Shown one piece after another: positions 33,510 to 43,369 of a stretch of 64,000 nt of DNA (its first letter is position 1; every line of letters starts with the position of its first letter). Location: positions 1-64,000 of the forward strand of contig CAMFLX010000014.1 in assembly GCA_945957555.1 (NCBI GenBank). Reading direction: 5' to 3'. Made by a program: the position numbers and the translations under genes. The DNA comes from an uncultured Cytophagales bacterium (GTDB lineage Bacteria > Bacteroidota > Bacteroidia > Cytophagales > UBA9547). Under the pieces are notes generated by a model. The model did not search any database, was not told the origin of the DNA, and saw only the letters and a list, made by a program, of their open reading frames with translations.

Positions 33510-34040
33510 ATGTCGGCGTCTACTGAAAATAAATATTTAATCGGAATATATGAAGATGAGGATGTGCTTCTTCATGCAGTTGAGCATGTAAGACACAGTG
33601 GAGTTAAAATTCACGAGGTATTTACGCCTTTTCCAATTCACGGTATGGAAGATGCACTAGGTTTTAAAAGATCTAGAATTTCCAAAGCTGCTTTCATGTT
33701 TGGTCTCACAGGTTTTATCTGTGCTCAATCAATGATTTTTTATATGTTAAATCACGATTGGCCGATGATTATCGGTGGTAAATCCACTTTACCATACCCG
33801 GATTTTATACCAGTAAGTTTTGAAGCTACTGTATTGTTTGCGGCTTTTGGTATGGTAGGAACCTTCTTGGTTGTAAGTAATCTTCTTCCTGGTAAAAAAC
33901 CACAAATTTTTGATATCAGGTCTACTGATGATAAATTTGTTGTGGCTGTGAATATTTCAGAAAACAGTAAAAGTGTTGATGAAATAACAGCGCTCCTGAA
34001 ACATGAAGGTGCAACGGAAGTATATGAAAAACTTGTTTAG
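33510..34040 (+). CDS. actD: ACIII subunit ActD (DUF3341)
   Basis: A 176-residue protein with two membrane helices (about 55-80 and 105-130) between soluble ends, the usual form of the DUF3341 subunit ActD. The N-terminal block GIYEDEDVLLHAVEHVR and the hairpin of helices agree with the family. It has no cofactor and stabilises ActC. Five bases after actC and 12 before actE. Confidence 0.92.
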   Translation: MSASTENKYLIGIYEDEDVLLHAVEHVRHSGVKIHEVFTPFPIHGMEDALGFKRSRISKAAFMFGLTGFICAQSMIFYMLNHDWPMIIGGKSTLPYPDFIPVSFEATVLFAAFGMVGTFLVVSNLLPGKKPQIFDIRSTDDKFVVAVNISENSKSVDEITALLKHEGATEVYEKLV

Positions 34041-34052
34041 AAATTTTTGAAA

Positions 34053-34658
34053 ATGAAAATCGTTAAATATACACTACTTTCAATTTCTTTTATAGGTCTC
34101 GTTTCCTGTACTAAAAGTGTTGAAGATCCAGGAACAGAGTATGCGCCTGCTATGTACCATTCACGTGCATATGAGCCGTTAACTCAGGTAACTGAAGAAG
34201 GTAATGATTATTATAATAGTAATCCTAATAACCCTTATAAGATGAATATGAGGGCTCTTCCAAAGAATACTATCAAAATATCGCATTTTAATGCTAATTA
34301 TTACAAAAATCCAGAAGCAGATTTATTCTTTTATAAAATTTCTAAAGATTCTACTGGGGCAAGTGTGATAGCTACAAACCCAATTCCTAAATCTGAGGCT
34401 GTTATAGCTGAAGGTAAGGAGCTTTATGGTCGTTATTGCCAACATTGCCACGGTGAAACTGGTAAAGGTGATGGTGAAGTTGGAAAGGTATTTGGTGGTG
34501 TGCCCAATTATGCCGGTGCAGCCAAAGATAGATCCGAAAGTAGTATTTTCTATACCATTACTTATGGAAGAAATAGGATGGGTGCGCATGGTTCACAGAT
34601 CAATGTTTTGGATCGTTGGAAAATAGTTCACTACGTACAAACTTTACAAAATCAATAG
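34053..34658 (+). CDS. actE: ACIII subunit ActE, monoheme cytochrome c lipoprotein
   Basis: A 201-residue lipoprotein (lipobox ending LVSCTK, Cys 19) with one heme site CQHCH and the following GKGDGEVG loop of class I cytochromes c; the distal Met is probably the one in NRMGAHG. The frame is open from a TTG at 34047, but ATG 34053 gives the normal leader. In ACIII this subunit carries electrons on to the oxidase. It fits the operon order actABCDEF. Confidence 0.93.
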   Translation: MKIVKYTLLSISFIGLVSCTKSVEDPGTEYAPAMYHSRAYEPLTQVTEEGNDYYNSNPNNPYKMNMRALPKNTIKISHFNANYYKNPEADLFFYKISKDSTGASVIATNPIPKSEAVIAEGKELYGRYCQHCHGETGKGDGEVGKVFGGVPNYAGAAKDRSESSIFYTITYGRNRMGAHGSQINVLDRWKIVHYVQTLQNQ

Positions 34659-34677
34659 AATTTTTATTTTCAGAGAA

Positions 34678-36003
34678 ATGGCTCATAAAGAATTACATTT
34701 TAACCTTGACGAAAAGTTTGTTTTTGAATCAAAAACAAAACAGAAGCTTTTCATCGCATTGGGTGTAGGAGTACTGTTGTTTATATTAGGTATTATACTT
34801 GCGAAGTTTGGTGGACATGAAGAAGCACACCATGCACTCGCATCATCTGCACATGATGCTACTGCATCTCACGATGCGCACGAAGCTCATGGAAGCGATC
34901 CAGTACTAAAAAGAATATTTGCAGCACTGTGGTTCAACAATATTTATTTTGTTGGTATTTCAATTATTGGTTTGTTTTTCGTTGCTTATAATTATGTAGC
35001 TTGGGCTGGTTGGTCCGCTTCTATCATAAGGATTCCGATGGCAATGCCAGCATTTTTGCCGATTGGGGCAGTTTTGATGATTATTGTTTTTGCATTAGGC
35101 TCTCATGATATTTTCCACTGGACTCATGGCGATCTTTATGACAAGGCAAGTCCTCATTATGATAAAATTATTGCAGGTAAAAACTGGTATTTAAACTTAG
35201 GTTTTTACATTGGTAGATTTGTAGTATTTTTTGGAGCGTGGATCTTAATCTGGAATTTAGTAAAGAACTATTCAGTGAAACAGGATTTAGATCTAAGTAA
35301 TGCGGTTAAATATCATGACAAAATAATTTATATCTGTGCAATTTTCTTGATCGTATTTGGTGTTTCATCTTCAATGAGTGCTTGGGATTGGACAATGTCT
35401 ATAGATACGCACTGGTTTTCAACCATGTTTGGGTGGTACCATTTAGCTAGCTGGCACGTAGCAGGTTTATCTACAATATTGTTGATTATTCTATTCTTGA
35501 AAGAAAAAGGTTATTTACCAATGGTGAATGATAACCACATTCATGACTTAGGTAAATTTATTTTTGCATTCAGTATTTTCTGGACTTATGTGTGGTTTAG
35601 TCAATTCATCTTGATATTCTATGCGAACATCTCAGAGGAGACTACATATTTCATGGATAGACTTTATAGATTCGATGCTTTATATAGAGCATTCTTTATC
35701 GTAAATTTGTTAATCAATTTCTGTTTCCCGTTTTTGTTATTCATGTCACGAGATGCAAAGAGACAACCTTTAATTTTGAAGATTGGAGCAATTGGTGTTG
35801 TAATTGGTCACTGGATCGATTTCCTACTTATGCAACAACCAGGTATTCTTAAAGGAGAAGGTGGTTTAGGATTTATAGAGATAGGTGTTGGTGTGATTTA
35901 CGCTTCATTATTTATCTTTGTTGTATTAACTTCTCTTGCCAAGAGACCTTTAATAGCTAAAAATCACCCAATGTTAGAGGAAAGTATCTATCATAACATT
36001 TAA
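34678..36003 (+). CDS. actF: ACIII subunit ActF, NrfD-like membrane protein
   Basis: A 441-residue polytopic membrane protein with about ten helices, the second NrfD-like subunit of ACIII, paralogous to ActC but considered not to oxidise quinol. Between helices 1 and 2 (about 45-75) is a His/Ala-rich loop (HEEAHHALASSAHD). Conserved signature regions include WDWTMSIDTHWFSTMFGWYH (about 237-256). It closes the act cluster, 50 bases before coxB. Confidence 0.93.
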   Translation: MAHKELHFNLDEKFVFESKTKQKLFIALGVGVLLFILGIILAKFGGHEEAHHALASSAHDATASHDAHEAHGSDPVLKRIFAALWFNNIYFVGISIIGLFFVAYNYVAWAGWSASIIRIPMAMPAFLPIGAVLMIIVFALGSHDIFHWTHGDLYDKASPHYDKIIAGKNWYLNLGFYIGRFVVFFGAWILIWNLVKNYSVKQDLDLSNAVKYHDKIIYICAIFLIVFGVSSSMSAWDWTMSIDTHWFSTMFGWYHLASWHVAGLSTILLIILFLKEKGYLPMVNDNHIHDLGKFIFAFSIFWTYVWFSQFILIFYANISEETTYFMDRLYRFDALYRAFFIVNLLINFCFPFLLFMSRDAKRQPLILKIGAIGVVIGHWIDFLLMQQPGILKGEGGLGFIEIGVGVIYASLFIFVVLTSLAKRPLIAKNHPMLEESIYHNI

Positions 36004-36053
36004 TTTGAAACAATTTTCATAAACAAATTTTTTATACTCTTAAAATTACAAAC

Positions 36054-37148
36054 ATGGATTTTAAAGTTATATTATCGATAGCCACTTTCGTCCTCATTTT
36101 GGCGGTGCTCTATTTGGTGTATAGGGTTACCACAATAAGTGGAGCGATTAAAGGTAGCTCAAGAAAGATTGACAATAAGATTAACGCTTTTTTGTTCCCA
36201 GTGTTTCTAGTAGTAATGTTTGGTCTAGCATTTTGGTATAATCCGATCGCTGCTAAAAACTATCTGCCAGAAGCGGCTTGTGATACAGGTGTTGAGACAG
36301 ATAAAATGTTCTGGATTACCATTTATATCATTTCTACTGTAGTTGTTATTACACATATTCTATTGCTAACATTTCCTTATTTTTACCAATATAAGGAAGG
36401 AAGGAAAGCAAAATATTTTCCAGATAATAATACACTTGAGATTGGTTGGACAATTGCTCCAGCAATTGTATTAGCAGGTTTGATCGCATATGGTTGGTCT
36501 ACTTGGACTAAAATTACAGGTCCTGCACCTGAGAAATCAAATGAACTTGAAATCATGGGCTTTCAGTTTGCATGGAAAGTGAGATATCCGGGGAAAGATG
36601 GAAAATTTGGAAAGTACTATTTTAGGAATATTCAAGCTGGTAATGATTTTGGATTAAATCTTGATGATAAGAATAATTTCGATGATTTTATTCCTAATGA
36701 AATTCATTTACCTGTAGGACAACCTGTGAAATTTAATATAAGGGCTAGAGATGTTTTACACTCTGTTTTCTTACCACATTTTAGACAAAAGATGGATGCT
36801 GTTCCTGGCATGCCTACTTCATTATGGTTTACACCTTTGTACACAACAGCTGAAATGAGGAAGAGAACAGGAAATCCTCAGTTTAATTACGAGTTAGCTT
36901 GTACTGAGGTGTGTGGTAAAGGCCACTATTCTATGAGGTATATCGTCGTTGTGGATACTCCTGAAGATTATAAAAAATGGTATGAGTCTAGTACTTCATG
37001 GTTGACTGACAACGATGATATCGTTAAACAGATTAACCCAGAGTTAAGGAAGTTTATTCCTAACTATACTCCTAAAGAAGAAGTTAAACAAGAAGTTCAA
37101 GTTGAAGTTCCTTCAGATTCAACATCAGTGGTAAGTTTAAAAGATTGA
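36054..37148 (+). CDS. coxB: Cytochrome c oxidase subunit II
   Basis: A 364-residue subunit II with N-terminal helices (about 4-22, 46-62, 82-108, 127-150) and a periplasmic cupredoxin domain. The CuA ligands are all present: Cys283, Glu285, Cys287, His291 and Met294 in CTEVCGKGHYSM, with the upstream His in DVLHSVFLPHF. No CxxCH is fused, so this is an aa3- and not a caa3-type enzyme. The C-terminal tail (from about 340) is Glu/Val-rich. It has more N-terminal helices than the two usual in subunit II. ACIII genes precede it directly, in line with an ACIII-oxidase supercomplex. Confidence 0.95.
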   Translation: MDFKVILSIATFVLILAVLYLVYRVTTISGAIKGSSRKIDNKINAFLFPVFLVVMFGLAFWYNPIAAKNYLPEAACDTGVETDKMFWITIYIISTVVVITHILLLTFPYFYQYKEGRKAKYFPDNNTLEIGWTIAPAIVLAGLIAYGWSTWTKITGPAPEKSNELEIMGFQFAWKVRYPGKDGKFGKYYFRNIQAGNDFGLNLDDKNNFDDFIPNEIHLPVGQPVKFNIRARDVLHSVFLPHFRQKMDAVPGMPTSLWFTPLYTTAEMRKRTGNPQFNYELACTEVCGKGHYSMRYIVVVDTPEDYKKWYESSTSWLTDNDDIVKQINPELRKFIPNYTPKEEVKQEVQVEVPSDSTSVVSLKD

Positions 37149-37173
37149 GTTGACAGAAAATATTTAAAGATTT

Positions 37174-39021
37174 ATGGCACATTTAGAACATACAGCAGTT
37201 CACGGACATGACGTTCACGACGAACATCATGAAGAGCATCATGAATTAAGTTTTATTAGGAAATACATATTTTCTGAGGATCACAAAGTTATTGGTAAGC
37301 AATTTTTAATTACTGGTCTTATTTGGGCCGTAATAGGAGGTACTTTATCAATGATTTTCAGGTTACAGTTGGGTCTACCCAATGCAGACTTAGAATGGTT
37401 AAGACCTATTTTAGGAGAATGGATTACACCAGATCATAAATTGAGCCAAGAGTTTTATTTGGCTTTAGTTACGATGCATGGTACTATCATGGTGTTTTTT
37501 GTACTAACAGCAGGATTGAGTGGTACCTTTAGTAACTTCCTGATCCCATTGCAGATTGGTGCTCGTGATATGGCTTCAGGGTTCTTGAACATGTTATCCT
37601 ATTGGTTCTTTTTTGTTTCTGGAGTTTTGATGTTTATATCATTATTTATAGAGACAGGTCCTGCCAGTGGTGGTTGGGTTATTTATCCTCCATTAAGTGC
37701 TGTTCAGGAGGCAATGCCTGGCTCTGGGCTAGGGATGACTTTATGGCTGTGTGCGATGGCTTTATTCATCATATCCTCTCTTTTGGGTGGTATCAACTAT
37801 ATTACTACTATCATCAATTTAAGAACGAAAGGAATGACTTTTGACAGACTTCCTTTGACAATTTGGGCTTTCTTTTTGACGGCGATCATTGGAGTTTTAT
37901 CATTCCCTGTATTATTGTCGGCTGCATTGTTGTTGATTTTTGATAGAAGTTTTGGTACAAGTTTCTTCTTGTCTGATATTTACATTAATGGTCATGCTTT
38001 GGATCACGTAGGCGGTAGTCCAATATTGTTCCAACACTTATTCTGGTTTTTAGGACACCCTGAGGTTTACATTGTTCTTTTGCCAGCATTGGGTATTACA
38101 TCTGAAATTATTTCTACAAATTCTAGAAAGCCAATTTTTGGTTATAAAGCTATGATTGGTTCAATGATCGGTATTACATTTTTATCGTTTATTGTATGGG
38201 CTCACCACATGTTTGTGACAGGTATGAATCCTTTTTTAGGTTCTATATTCATGTTATTAACATTGATCATTGCGGTTCCATCTGCGGTTAAAGCCTTCAA
38301 TTACATTACGACTTTGTGGCAAGGTAACTTGATCTTTACGCCAGGGATGTTATTTTCTATAGGTCTTGTATCGGTATTTATCTCTGGTGGGGTTACTGGT
38401 ATTATTCTTGGTAACGCTGCGTTGGATGTACACTTACATGATACTTATTTTGTAGTAGCTCACTTCCACTTGGTAATGGGTTCTGCATCTTTCTTTGGAT
38501 TTATGGCAGGTGTTTACCACTGGTTTCCTAAAATGTTTGGTCGTATGATGGATGAAAGGCTTGGATACGTTCACTTTTGGATGACATTTGTTGGTGTATA
38601 TTTAGTATTCTTCCCAATGCACTACCAAGGTATTGCTGGTTTCCCAAGAAGGTATTATACCTATACAGTGTATAATGCATTCAATAGCTTTCACGATCTA
38701 GAGGCATTTATTTCTATTGCGGCATTCATTACATTTGGGGCTCAATTTATTTTTGGATTTAACTTCTTCTACAGTATTTTTAAAGGAAGACCAGCAAGTT
38801 CAAATCCTTGGAGATCGAATACATTAGAGTGGACAACACCGCTTCATCCGGGACATGGTAACTGGGTTGGTGAGATACCTACGGTTTATAGATGGCCTTA
38901 TGATTATAGCAAGCCAGGTGCCGAGGATGATTTCATTCCACAAACAGTACCATATTCACAAACTGCCTCTAGTAATACAGAGCATGATGCAGAATTGTTG
39001 AAAAATGAACAATCACATTAA
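37174..39021 (+). CDS. coxA: Cytochrome c oxidase subunit I
   Basis: A 615-residue heme-copper oxidase core of the A family. Motif GHPEVY (294-299) provides a CuB His, the proton-channel Glu and the crosslinked Tyr; HH at 344-345 are the further CuB ligands; in HDTYFVVAHFH His430 and His432 bind hemes a3 and a. About twelve helices; the N-terminus is His-rich (1-25). It reduces oxygen to water and pumps protons. The next gene starts directly after its stop (TAAATG), pointing to coupled translation. Confidence 0.97.
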   Translation: MAHLEHTAVHGHDVHDEHHEEHHELSFIRKYIFSEDHKVIGKQFLITGLIWAVIGGTLSMIFRLQLGLPNADLEWLRPILGEWITPDHKLSQEFYLALVTMHGTIMVFFVLTAGLSGTFSNFLIPLQIGARDMASGFLNMLSYWFFFVSGVLMFISLFIETGPASGGWVIYPPLSAVQEAMPGSGLGMTLWLCAMALFIISSLLGGINYITTIINLRTKGMTFDRLPLTIWAFFLTAIIGVLSFPVLLSAALLLIFDRSFGTSFFLSDIYINGHALDHVGGSPILFQHLFWFLGHPEVYIVLLPALGITSEIISTNSRKPIFGYKAMIGSMIGITFLSFIVWAHHMFVTGMNPFLGSIFMLLTLIIAVPSAVKAFNYITTLWQGNLIFTPGMLFSIGLVSVFISGGVTGIILGNAALDVHLHDTYFVVAHFHLVMGSASFFGFMAGVYHWFPKMFGRMMDERLGYVHFWMTFVGVYLVFFPMHYQGIAGFPRRYYTYTVYNAFNSFHDLEAFISIAAFITFGAQFIFGFNFFYSIFKGRPASSNPWRSNTLEWTTPLHPGHGNWVGEIPTVYRWPYDYSKPGAEDDFIPQTVPYSQTASSNTEHDAELLKNEQSH

Positions 39022-40089
39022 ATGAATAATATTAAGATATTCCGTGTTTTCGGAGTACTTACATTAATAAGTTTATATTTTCTCATACTAGTCGGTGGCA
39101 TTGTAAGAGCCACCGGCTCAGGTATGGGTTGTCCAGATTGGCCTAAGTGTTTCGGTCATTATATTCCTCCATCTGATATAACTGAAGTAACTTTCAAAGA
39201 AAATCATTATTATTCAAAGAAAGTATTCATTATTCATCAAGAGAAACTTTATTTCTCAAAGTTAGCATTTACTTCAAAGGATGTGTTTGATCCACAAGAT
39301 TGGATTGTTTTTGAGGATCATAATTATATCGAATTTAACCCTCTACATACTTGGATTGAAGCATTTAATAGATATATAGGTGTCTTTGTTGGTCTATTTG
39401 TATTAGGGTTATTTGTCTACTCATATTTGCTATATAAGAGGCATCATGGTATAGACACTACCTACGACTACCAGTCTATCATGAGATATTCCTTAGTTGC
39501 GCTAGTCTTTGTTGTAATACAGGGAATCATTGGCAAGTATTTGGTTCAGAGTAATCTTAAGTTAAAGATGCTTACGGTACACATGTTATTTTCATATACG
39601 GTATTGTTTACTGTTATTTATGTGTTGTATAATACCGCTAAGTCTTTTTTGGAGATAAAGTTTGATAAATCAATCTTTAATTTATTGGTTTTTGTAATTG
39701 TTTTAACGGGTGTTCAAACCGTGTTGGGAACTCAGGTGACCGCCAATGTTGAAGAACTTTTAAAACAAAATGTTGAAAGAGCATATTTAGTCAGAAACTT
39801 TAATATTTGGTTTTACATACATAGATCTTTTTCCATTGTACTTCTGTTGAGCAATACATACTTGATCTATAAAGTTTTTAAGATAGAATCGAATCGTCAT
39901 GTTCGTCTAGTTGCTTTGCTTTGTTTATTAGTTGTAATAGCTGAAGCTTTAGTTGGAATGACGCTTAATTATTTGAATTACCCAAAAATTGCGCAGCCTT
40001 TACATTTATTATTAGGTACTGTGATTGCTGGTGGACAAATCTATCTTTATATCATTTATCAAAAACAAAAGCAACGAGTAATTGTTTAG
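39022..40089 (+). CDS. ctaA: Heme A synthase (CtaA/Cox15)
   Basis: A 355-residue membrane protein with about eight helices that oxidises the C8 methyl of heme O to make heme A for the oxidase. The N-terminal GGIVRATGSGMGCPDWPKC (about 26-44) is the family signature, with a Cys pair in the first periplasmic loop; His residues in the helix pairs (LHTWIEAFNRYIG, IHRSFSI) would bind heme. It begins on the base after the coxA stop and is followed after 6 bases by ctaB. Confidence 0.95.
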   Translation: MNNIKIFRVFGVLTLISLYFLILVGGIVRATGSGMGCPDWPKCFGHYIPPSDITEVTFKENHYYSKKVFIIHQEKLYFSKLAFTSKDVFDPQDWIVFEDHNYIEFNPLHTWIEAFNRYIGVFVGLFVLGLFVYSYLLYKRHHGIDTTYDYQSIMRYSLVALVFVVIQGIIGKYLVQSNLKLKMLTVHMLFSYTVLFTVIYVLYNTAKSFLEIKFDKSIFNLLVFVIVLTGVQTVLGTQVTANVEELLKQNVERAYLVRNFNIWFYIHRSFSIVLLLSNTYLIYKVFKIESNRHVRLVALLCLLVVIAEALVGMTLNYLNYPKIAQPLHLLLGTVIAGGQIYLYIIYQKQKQRVIV

Positions 40090-40095
40090 CGCATC

Positions 40096-40953
40096 ATGAG
40101 GGAGAAGTTGCAGGGTTATGTTACAATGATGAAAATGCGCCTTACCCTATTGGTGTTTTTTTCAGCTTTTGTAGGCTATTACATGGCCGATCGAGGTTTG
40201 TTGTTTAACTGGTTCCATTTTTCGATTTTTTCTATAGCGGGTCTTTTGATTATTGTCGCAAGTAATGTAGTCAATCAGATCATAGAAAAGGATAGTGACT
40301 TGTTAATGAAGAGAACAATGAATAGGCCGATTCCATTGGAGATCATCAGTGTGCGTGAGGCTATTATTTTTGCCCTTACTGCTTTTTGTATATCAGTGTT
40401 TCTGTTTGCGACTTATATAAATTTTCACACAGCTCTATTAGCGATTGTTTCTTTTGTATTATATTCTTTTTGTTATACCCCGCTTAAGAAAATTCATCCA
40501 ATTGCAGTATTTGTAGGGGCAATTCCTGGGGCATTACCTCCTATGCTAGGTTGGCTTGCTGTGAGAAATGAATATGGATGGGAGCCAGGTATTTTGTTTG
40601 CGATTCAATTTTTTTGGCAATTCCCTCATTTTTGGGCTATTGCTTGGGTGTTAGACGAGGATTACAAAAAGGCTGGAATCAGGTTATTACCAGGTAGTGG
40701 TCAAGATCTGAATACCGCATTTCAGATCATGATTTATACTTTGGTATTGATACCCTTGTGTTTCGTTCCATATATATTAAAAATGGTGACAATTGAGGCA
40801 GTATATATATCTACTGTGTGTGGAGTTTTATTTCTAATTCAAACATTTTATTTGATGAAAACAAGAACTCATAAAGCTGCTTTACGCATCATGTTTGGGT
40901 CTTTTATATATTTACCAATAGTTCAAGTTAGTTTTTTGTTTTACAAAATATAA
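40096..40953 (+). CDS. ctaB: Protoheme IX farnesyltransferase (heme O synthase)
   Basis: A 285-residue UbiA-superfamily prenyltransferase with nine predicted helices that adds the farnesyl tail to heme B. The first Asp-rich motif is NQIIEKDSDLLMKRTMNRP (about 56-74) and the second lies in the VLDEDYKKAG segment (about 184-193). It works just before CtaA in heme A synthesis, whose gene lies 6 bases upstream. The next gene starts 3 bases after its stop. Confidence 0.95.
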   Translation: MREKLQGYVTMMKMRLTLLVFFSAFVGYYMADRGLLFNWFHFSIFSIAGLLIIVASNVVNQIIEKDSDLLMKRTMNRPIPLEIISVREAIIFALTAFCISVFLFATYINFHTALLAIVSFVLYSFCYTPLKKIHPIAVFVGAIPGALPPMLGWLAVRNEYGWEPGILFAIQFFWQFPHFWAIAWVLDEDYKKAGIRLLPGSGQDLNTAFQIMIYTLVLIPLCFVPYILKMVTIEAVYISTVCGVLFLIQTFYLMKTRTHKAALRIMFGSFIYLPIVQVSFLFYKI

Positions 40954-40956
40954 GTC

Positions 40957-41550
40957 ATGGGGGTATCGGAAAAGATTTCAGATAAAATAGAACGAGAGGC
41001 TAGTATTGTCTTATCTAAGAAAATGATCTTGTGGATTTTTATTATCACGATTGTGATGATGTTTGCCGCTTGGACCAGTGCGTATATTTTCAAAAGGGCA
41101 GAAGGGAATTGGCTTATTTTTGAAATGCCCACTTTGATGTTGTATAGTACTATTGTTTTGCTAGTAAGTAGTTTTTCAATGCATATGGCCTACAGTAGTG
41201 CAAAGAAGGATAATTTAGAAAGAGTAAAAATAGCGCTTATTTTTACCACTATTTTGGGTTTTATATTCGTAGTTCTTCAGTTGTTTAGTTTTAAATCACT
41301 GATAGACAAGGAAATATATTTTACTGGAAAAAGTAGTAATGTAGCCGCTTCATTCCTGTATATTTTAACCTTTATTCATGCTTTGCATATTGTCGCAGGA
41401 ATTGTATTTTTGCTGATAACTTTGGCAAAATCCTTAGGTAACAATATTCATTCTAAGAATATGCTTACTTTAGAACTATGTGCTACTTTTTGGCACTTCT
41501 TGGATGGTCTTTGGGTATTTTTGTACGTATTTTTGTATTATATTAGATAA
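40957..41550 (+). CDS. Cytochrome c oxidase subunit III-like protein (first copy)
   Basis: A 197-residue membrane protein with five helices, of the short heme-copper oxidase subunit III group. The end CATFWHFLDGLWVFLYVFLY carries the family motif WHFxDxxWxxL. The N-terminal 25 residues are charged and cytosolic. A second, longer subunit III follows after 12 bases; two subunit III genes in tandem are usual in Bacteroidota operons of this type. It may contribute to oxidase stability and proton uptake. Confidence 0.9.
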   Translation: MGVSEKISDKIEREASIVLSKKMILWIFIITIVMMFAAWTSAYIFKRAEGNWLIFEMPTLMLYSTIVLLVSSFSMHMAYSSAKKDNLERVKIALIFTTILGFIFVVLQLFSFKSLIDKEIYFTGKSSNVAASFLYILTFIHALHIVAGIVFLLITLAKSLGNNIHSKNMLTLELCATFWHFLDGLWVFLYVFLYYIR

Positions 41551-41562
41551 GAATAGATTATT

Positions 41563-42282
41563 ATGGCATCAGTTGCTACTACGATTGACAAAAGAACACA
41601 ATGGAATGGTGGTGGAGTATCTCCTTTCCAAGTAAGTTATGGTAAAATCATGATGTGGTTTTTCCTGTTATCAGATGCATTTACGTTTTCTGCATTATTG
41701 ATAACATACGGTATGTTGCGTTTTTCGAGTTCTCACTTTAACCAAATCGCTGAGGTTGATTTTTTAGTCCCAGGAAGTGTATGGCCAGTGCCTGAAAAGG
41801 TATTTACTCACGTACCATTTTTACATGGTGTGAATGCGCCACTTGTGTTTGTGGGGATCATGACTTTTATTTTGATTATGAGTTCAGTTACTATGGTACT
41901 TGCTGTAGAAGCTGGCCACAGAGGCGACAAAAAGGCTGTTGAGAAATGGATGCTTTGGACAATATTAGGCGGTTTTGCATTCTTAGGTTCTCAGGCTTGG
42001 GAATGGTCTGTATTTATATCAGGGAATAAAGGCGTTATGGCCACATTAACTAATAATCCTTATGGACCTCCCGCATTTGCGGATTTATTTTTCTTTATTA
42101 CTGGTTTCCATGGTACTCACGTATTTAGTGGTGTTATCTTAAATATAGTAATTTTCTTAAATGTTGTATACGGCACTTATGAGCGAAGAGGGCATTATGA
42201 AATGGTCGAAAAAGTTGGACTTTACTGGCACTTCGTCGATCTAGTTTGGGTATTCGTATTTACCTTCTTTTATCTTGTTTAA
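41563..42282 (+). CDS. coxC: Cytochrome c oxidase subunit III (second copy)
   Basis: A 239-residue subunit III with about five to six helices. The end YWHFVDLVWVFVFTFFYL carries the WHFVDxVW motif of the family; the Glu-containing helix region is near GSQAWEW (about 144-150). It is longer than the preceding paralogue and shows the FITGFHGTHVFSG helix typical of subunit III. The assignment as coxC is by length and motif. Confidence 0.92.
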   Translation: MASVATTIDKRTQWNGGGVSPFQVSYGKIMMWFFLLSDAFTFSALLITYGMLRFSSSHFNQIAEVDFLVPGSVWPVPEKVFTHVPFLHGVNAPLVFVGIMTFILIMSSVTMVLAVEAGHRGDKKAVEKWMLWTILGGFAFLGSQAWEWSVFISGNKGVMATLTNNPYGPPAFADLFFFITGFHGTHVFSGVILNIVIFLNVVYGTYERRGHYEMVEKVGLYWHFVDLVWVFVFTFFYLV

Positions 42283-42302
42283 CAGTATATTCTTTTATAA
42301 AA

Positions 42303-42686
42303 ATGGGCGCATCACACGTTACAGAAGTTAATTTTAATAAAGAGATTCCAAAAGCCAATACGAAAAGAATTTGGGTCGTATTTTGGATCCTTCTAGCAAT
42401 TACCTCAGTTGAGTTTATTATCGCATTTGCGAAAGGACCGCTAGGTTGGAATCATATCTTTGTAGTTTCGGTATTTGTAGGTTTAACTATTGTAAAAGCT
42501 TTTTACATTGTTGCTGAATTTATGCACTTAGGGCATGAAGTGAAAGTAATGATTTGGAGTATTATTTTACCCTTGCTTTTTGTGGTTTGGTTTATTGTTG
42601 CCATGCTTACAGAGGGTAGCTATACGCACGAGGTTCATGAAAATTCTAAAATGACTACTACTGTCTACATAGAAAAAAAGAAATAA
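42303..42686 (+). CDS. Cytochrome c oxidase subunit IV (prokaryotic type)
   Basis: A 127-residue protein with three hydrophobic helices (about 22-42, 50-72, 80-102), typical of the small subunit IV family that follows subunit III. The frame is open from a TTG at 42246 inside coxC, but ATG 42303 (20 bases after coxC) is the natural start. The helix FVGLTIVKAFYIVAEFMHL has the family's KAxxVxxxFMHL pattern. It helps assembly and has no cofactor. Confidence 0.9.
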   Translation: MGASHVTEVNFNKEIPKANTKRIWVVFWILLAITSVEFIIAFAKGPLGWNHIFVVSVFVGLTIVKAFYIVAEFMHLGHEVKVMIWSIILPLLFVVWFIVAMLTEGSYTHEVHENSKMTTTVYIEKKK

Positions 42687-42695
42687 ATTCATAAA

Positions 42696-43367
42696 ATGAA
42701 TAAGTCTCTCAAAATCGGTGGCTTGCTATTAATCATAGCAGTACCGATTTTTTTAGTTATACTCCTTCATATTTTTGGGAAGAACAAATATAGTATACCC
42801 CACTACTTTCCAATATCTACTAGTACTAAAGTATTAAATGGAGAAACAATATTTGATACTGTATTTCATAAAATTCCCAACTATAAGTTAATCGATCAGG
42901 ACGGTAAGTCATTTAACCAAGATCAGTTGAAGGGTAATATTTATGTGGCAGATTTCTTTTTCACTACTTGCGGAACAATATGTCCGAAAATGACTACCCA
43001 GCTCACACGTGTACAAGAGCGTTTTCGAAACGAGGGTAAGCTAAAGTTGGTTTCCATTACAGTTGATCCAGAGACTGATTCTTCTTCAGTTTTGAAAGAG
43101 TATGCCAAGCAGTATAAAGCGATTTCTGGTTTTTGGTATTTCCTTACTGGTGATGCAAACTATATCTATAATTTGGCCAAGGTTGATTTCATGCTCAATG
43201 CTATGGAAAATAATACTTTGGATCAAGAGGATTTTGTTCATAGTGATAAGCTCGTGTTGGTTGATGCAGATCGTCAAATTAGAGGTTTTTACAATGGTAC
43301 AAGTCCGGAAGAAGTAGATCGCTTGATGACCGAGATTGATATTTTACTTTTGGAACAAAATAAATAG
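42696..43367 (+). CDS. SCO1/SenC copper chaperone
   Basis: A 223-residue protein anchored by one N-terminal helix (about 6-26) with a periplasmic thioredoxin fold. Copper-binding residues Cys92 and Cys96 (CGTIC) and His182 (in VHSDKL) are all present. It delivers copper or reduces the Cys pair for the CuA site of CoxB, whose gene is in the same operon. Nine bases after the subunit IV gene; the next gene starts 2 bases after its stop. Confidence 0.94.
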   Translation: MNKSLKIGGLLLIIAVPIFLVILLHIFGKNKYSIPHYFPISTSTKVLNGETIFDTVFHKIPNYKLIDQDGKSFNQDQLKGNIYVADFFFTTCGTICPKMTTQLTRVQERFRNEGKLKLVSITVDPETDSSSVLKEYAKQYKAISGFWYFLTGDANYIYNLAKVDFMLNAMENNTLDQEDFVHSDKLVLVDADRQIRGFYNGTSPEEVDRLMTEIDILLLEQNK

Positions 43368-43369
43368 TT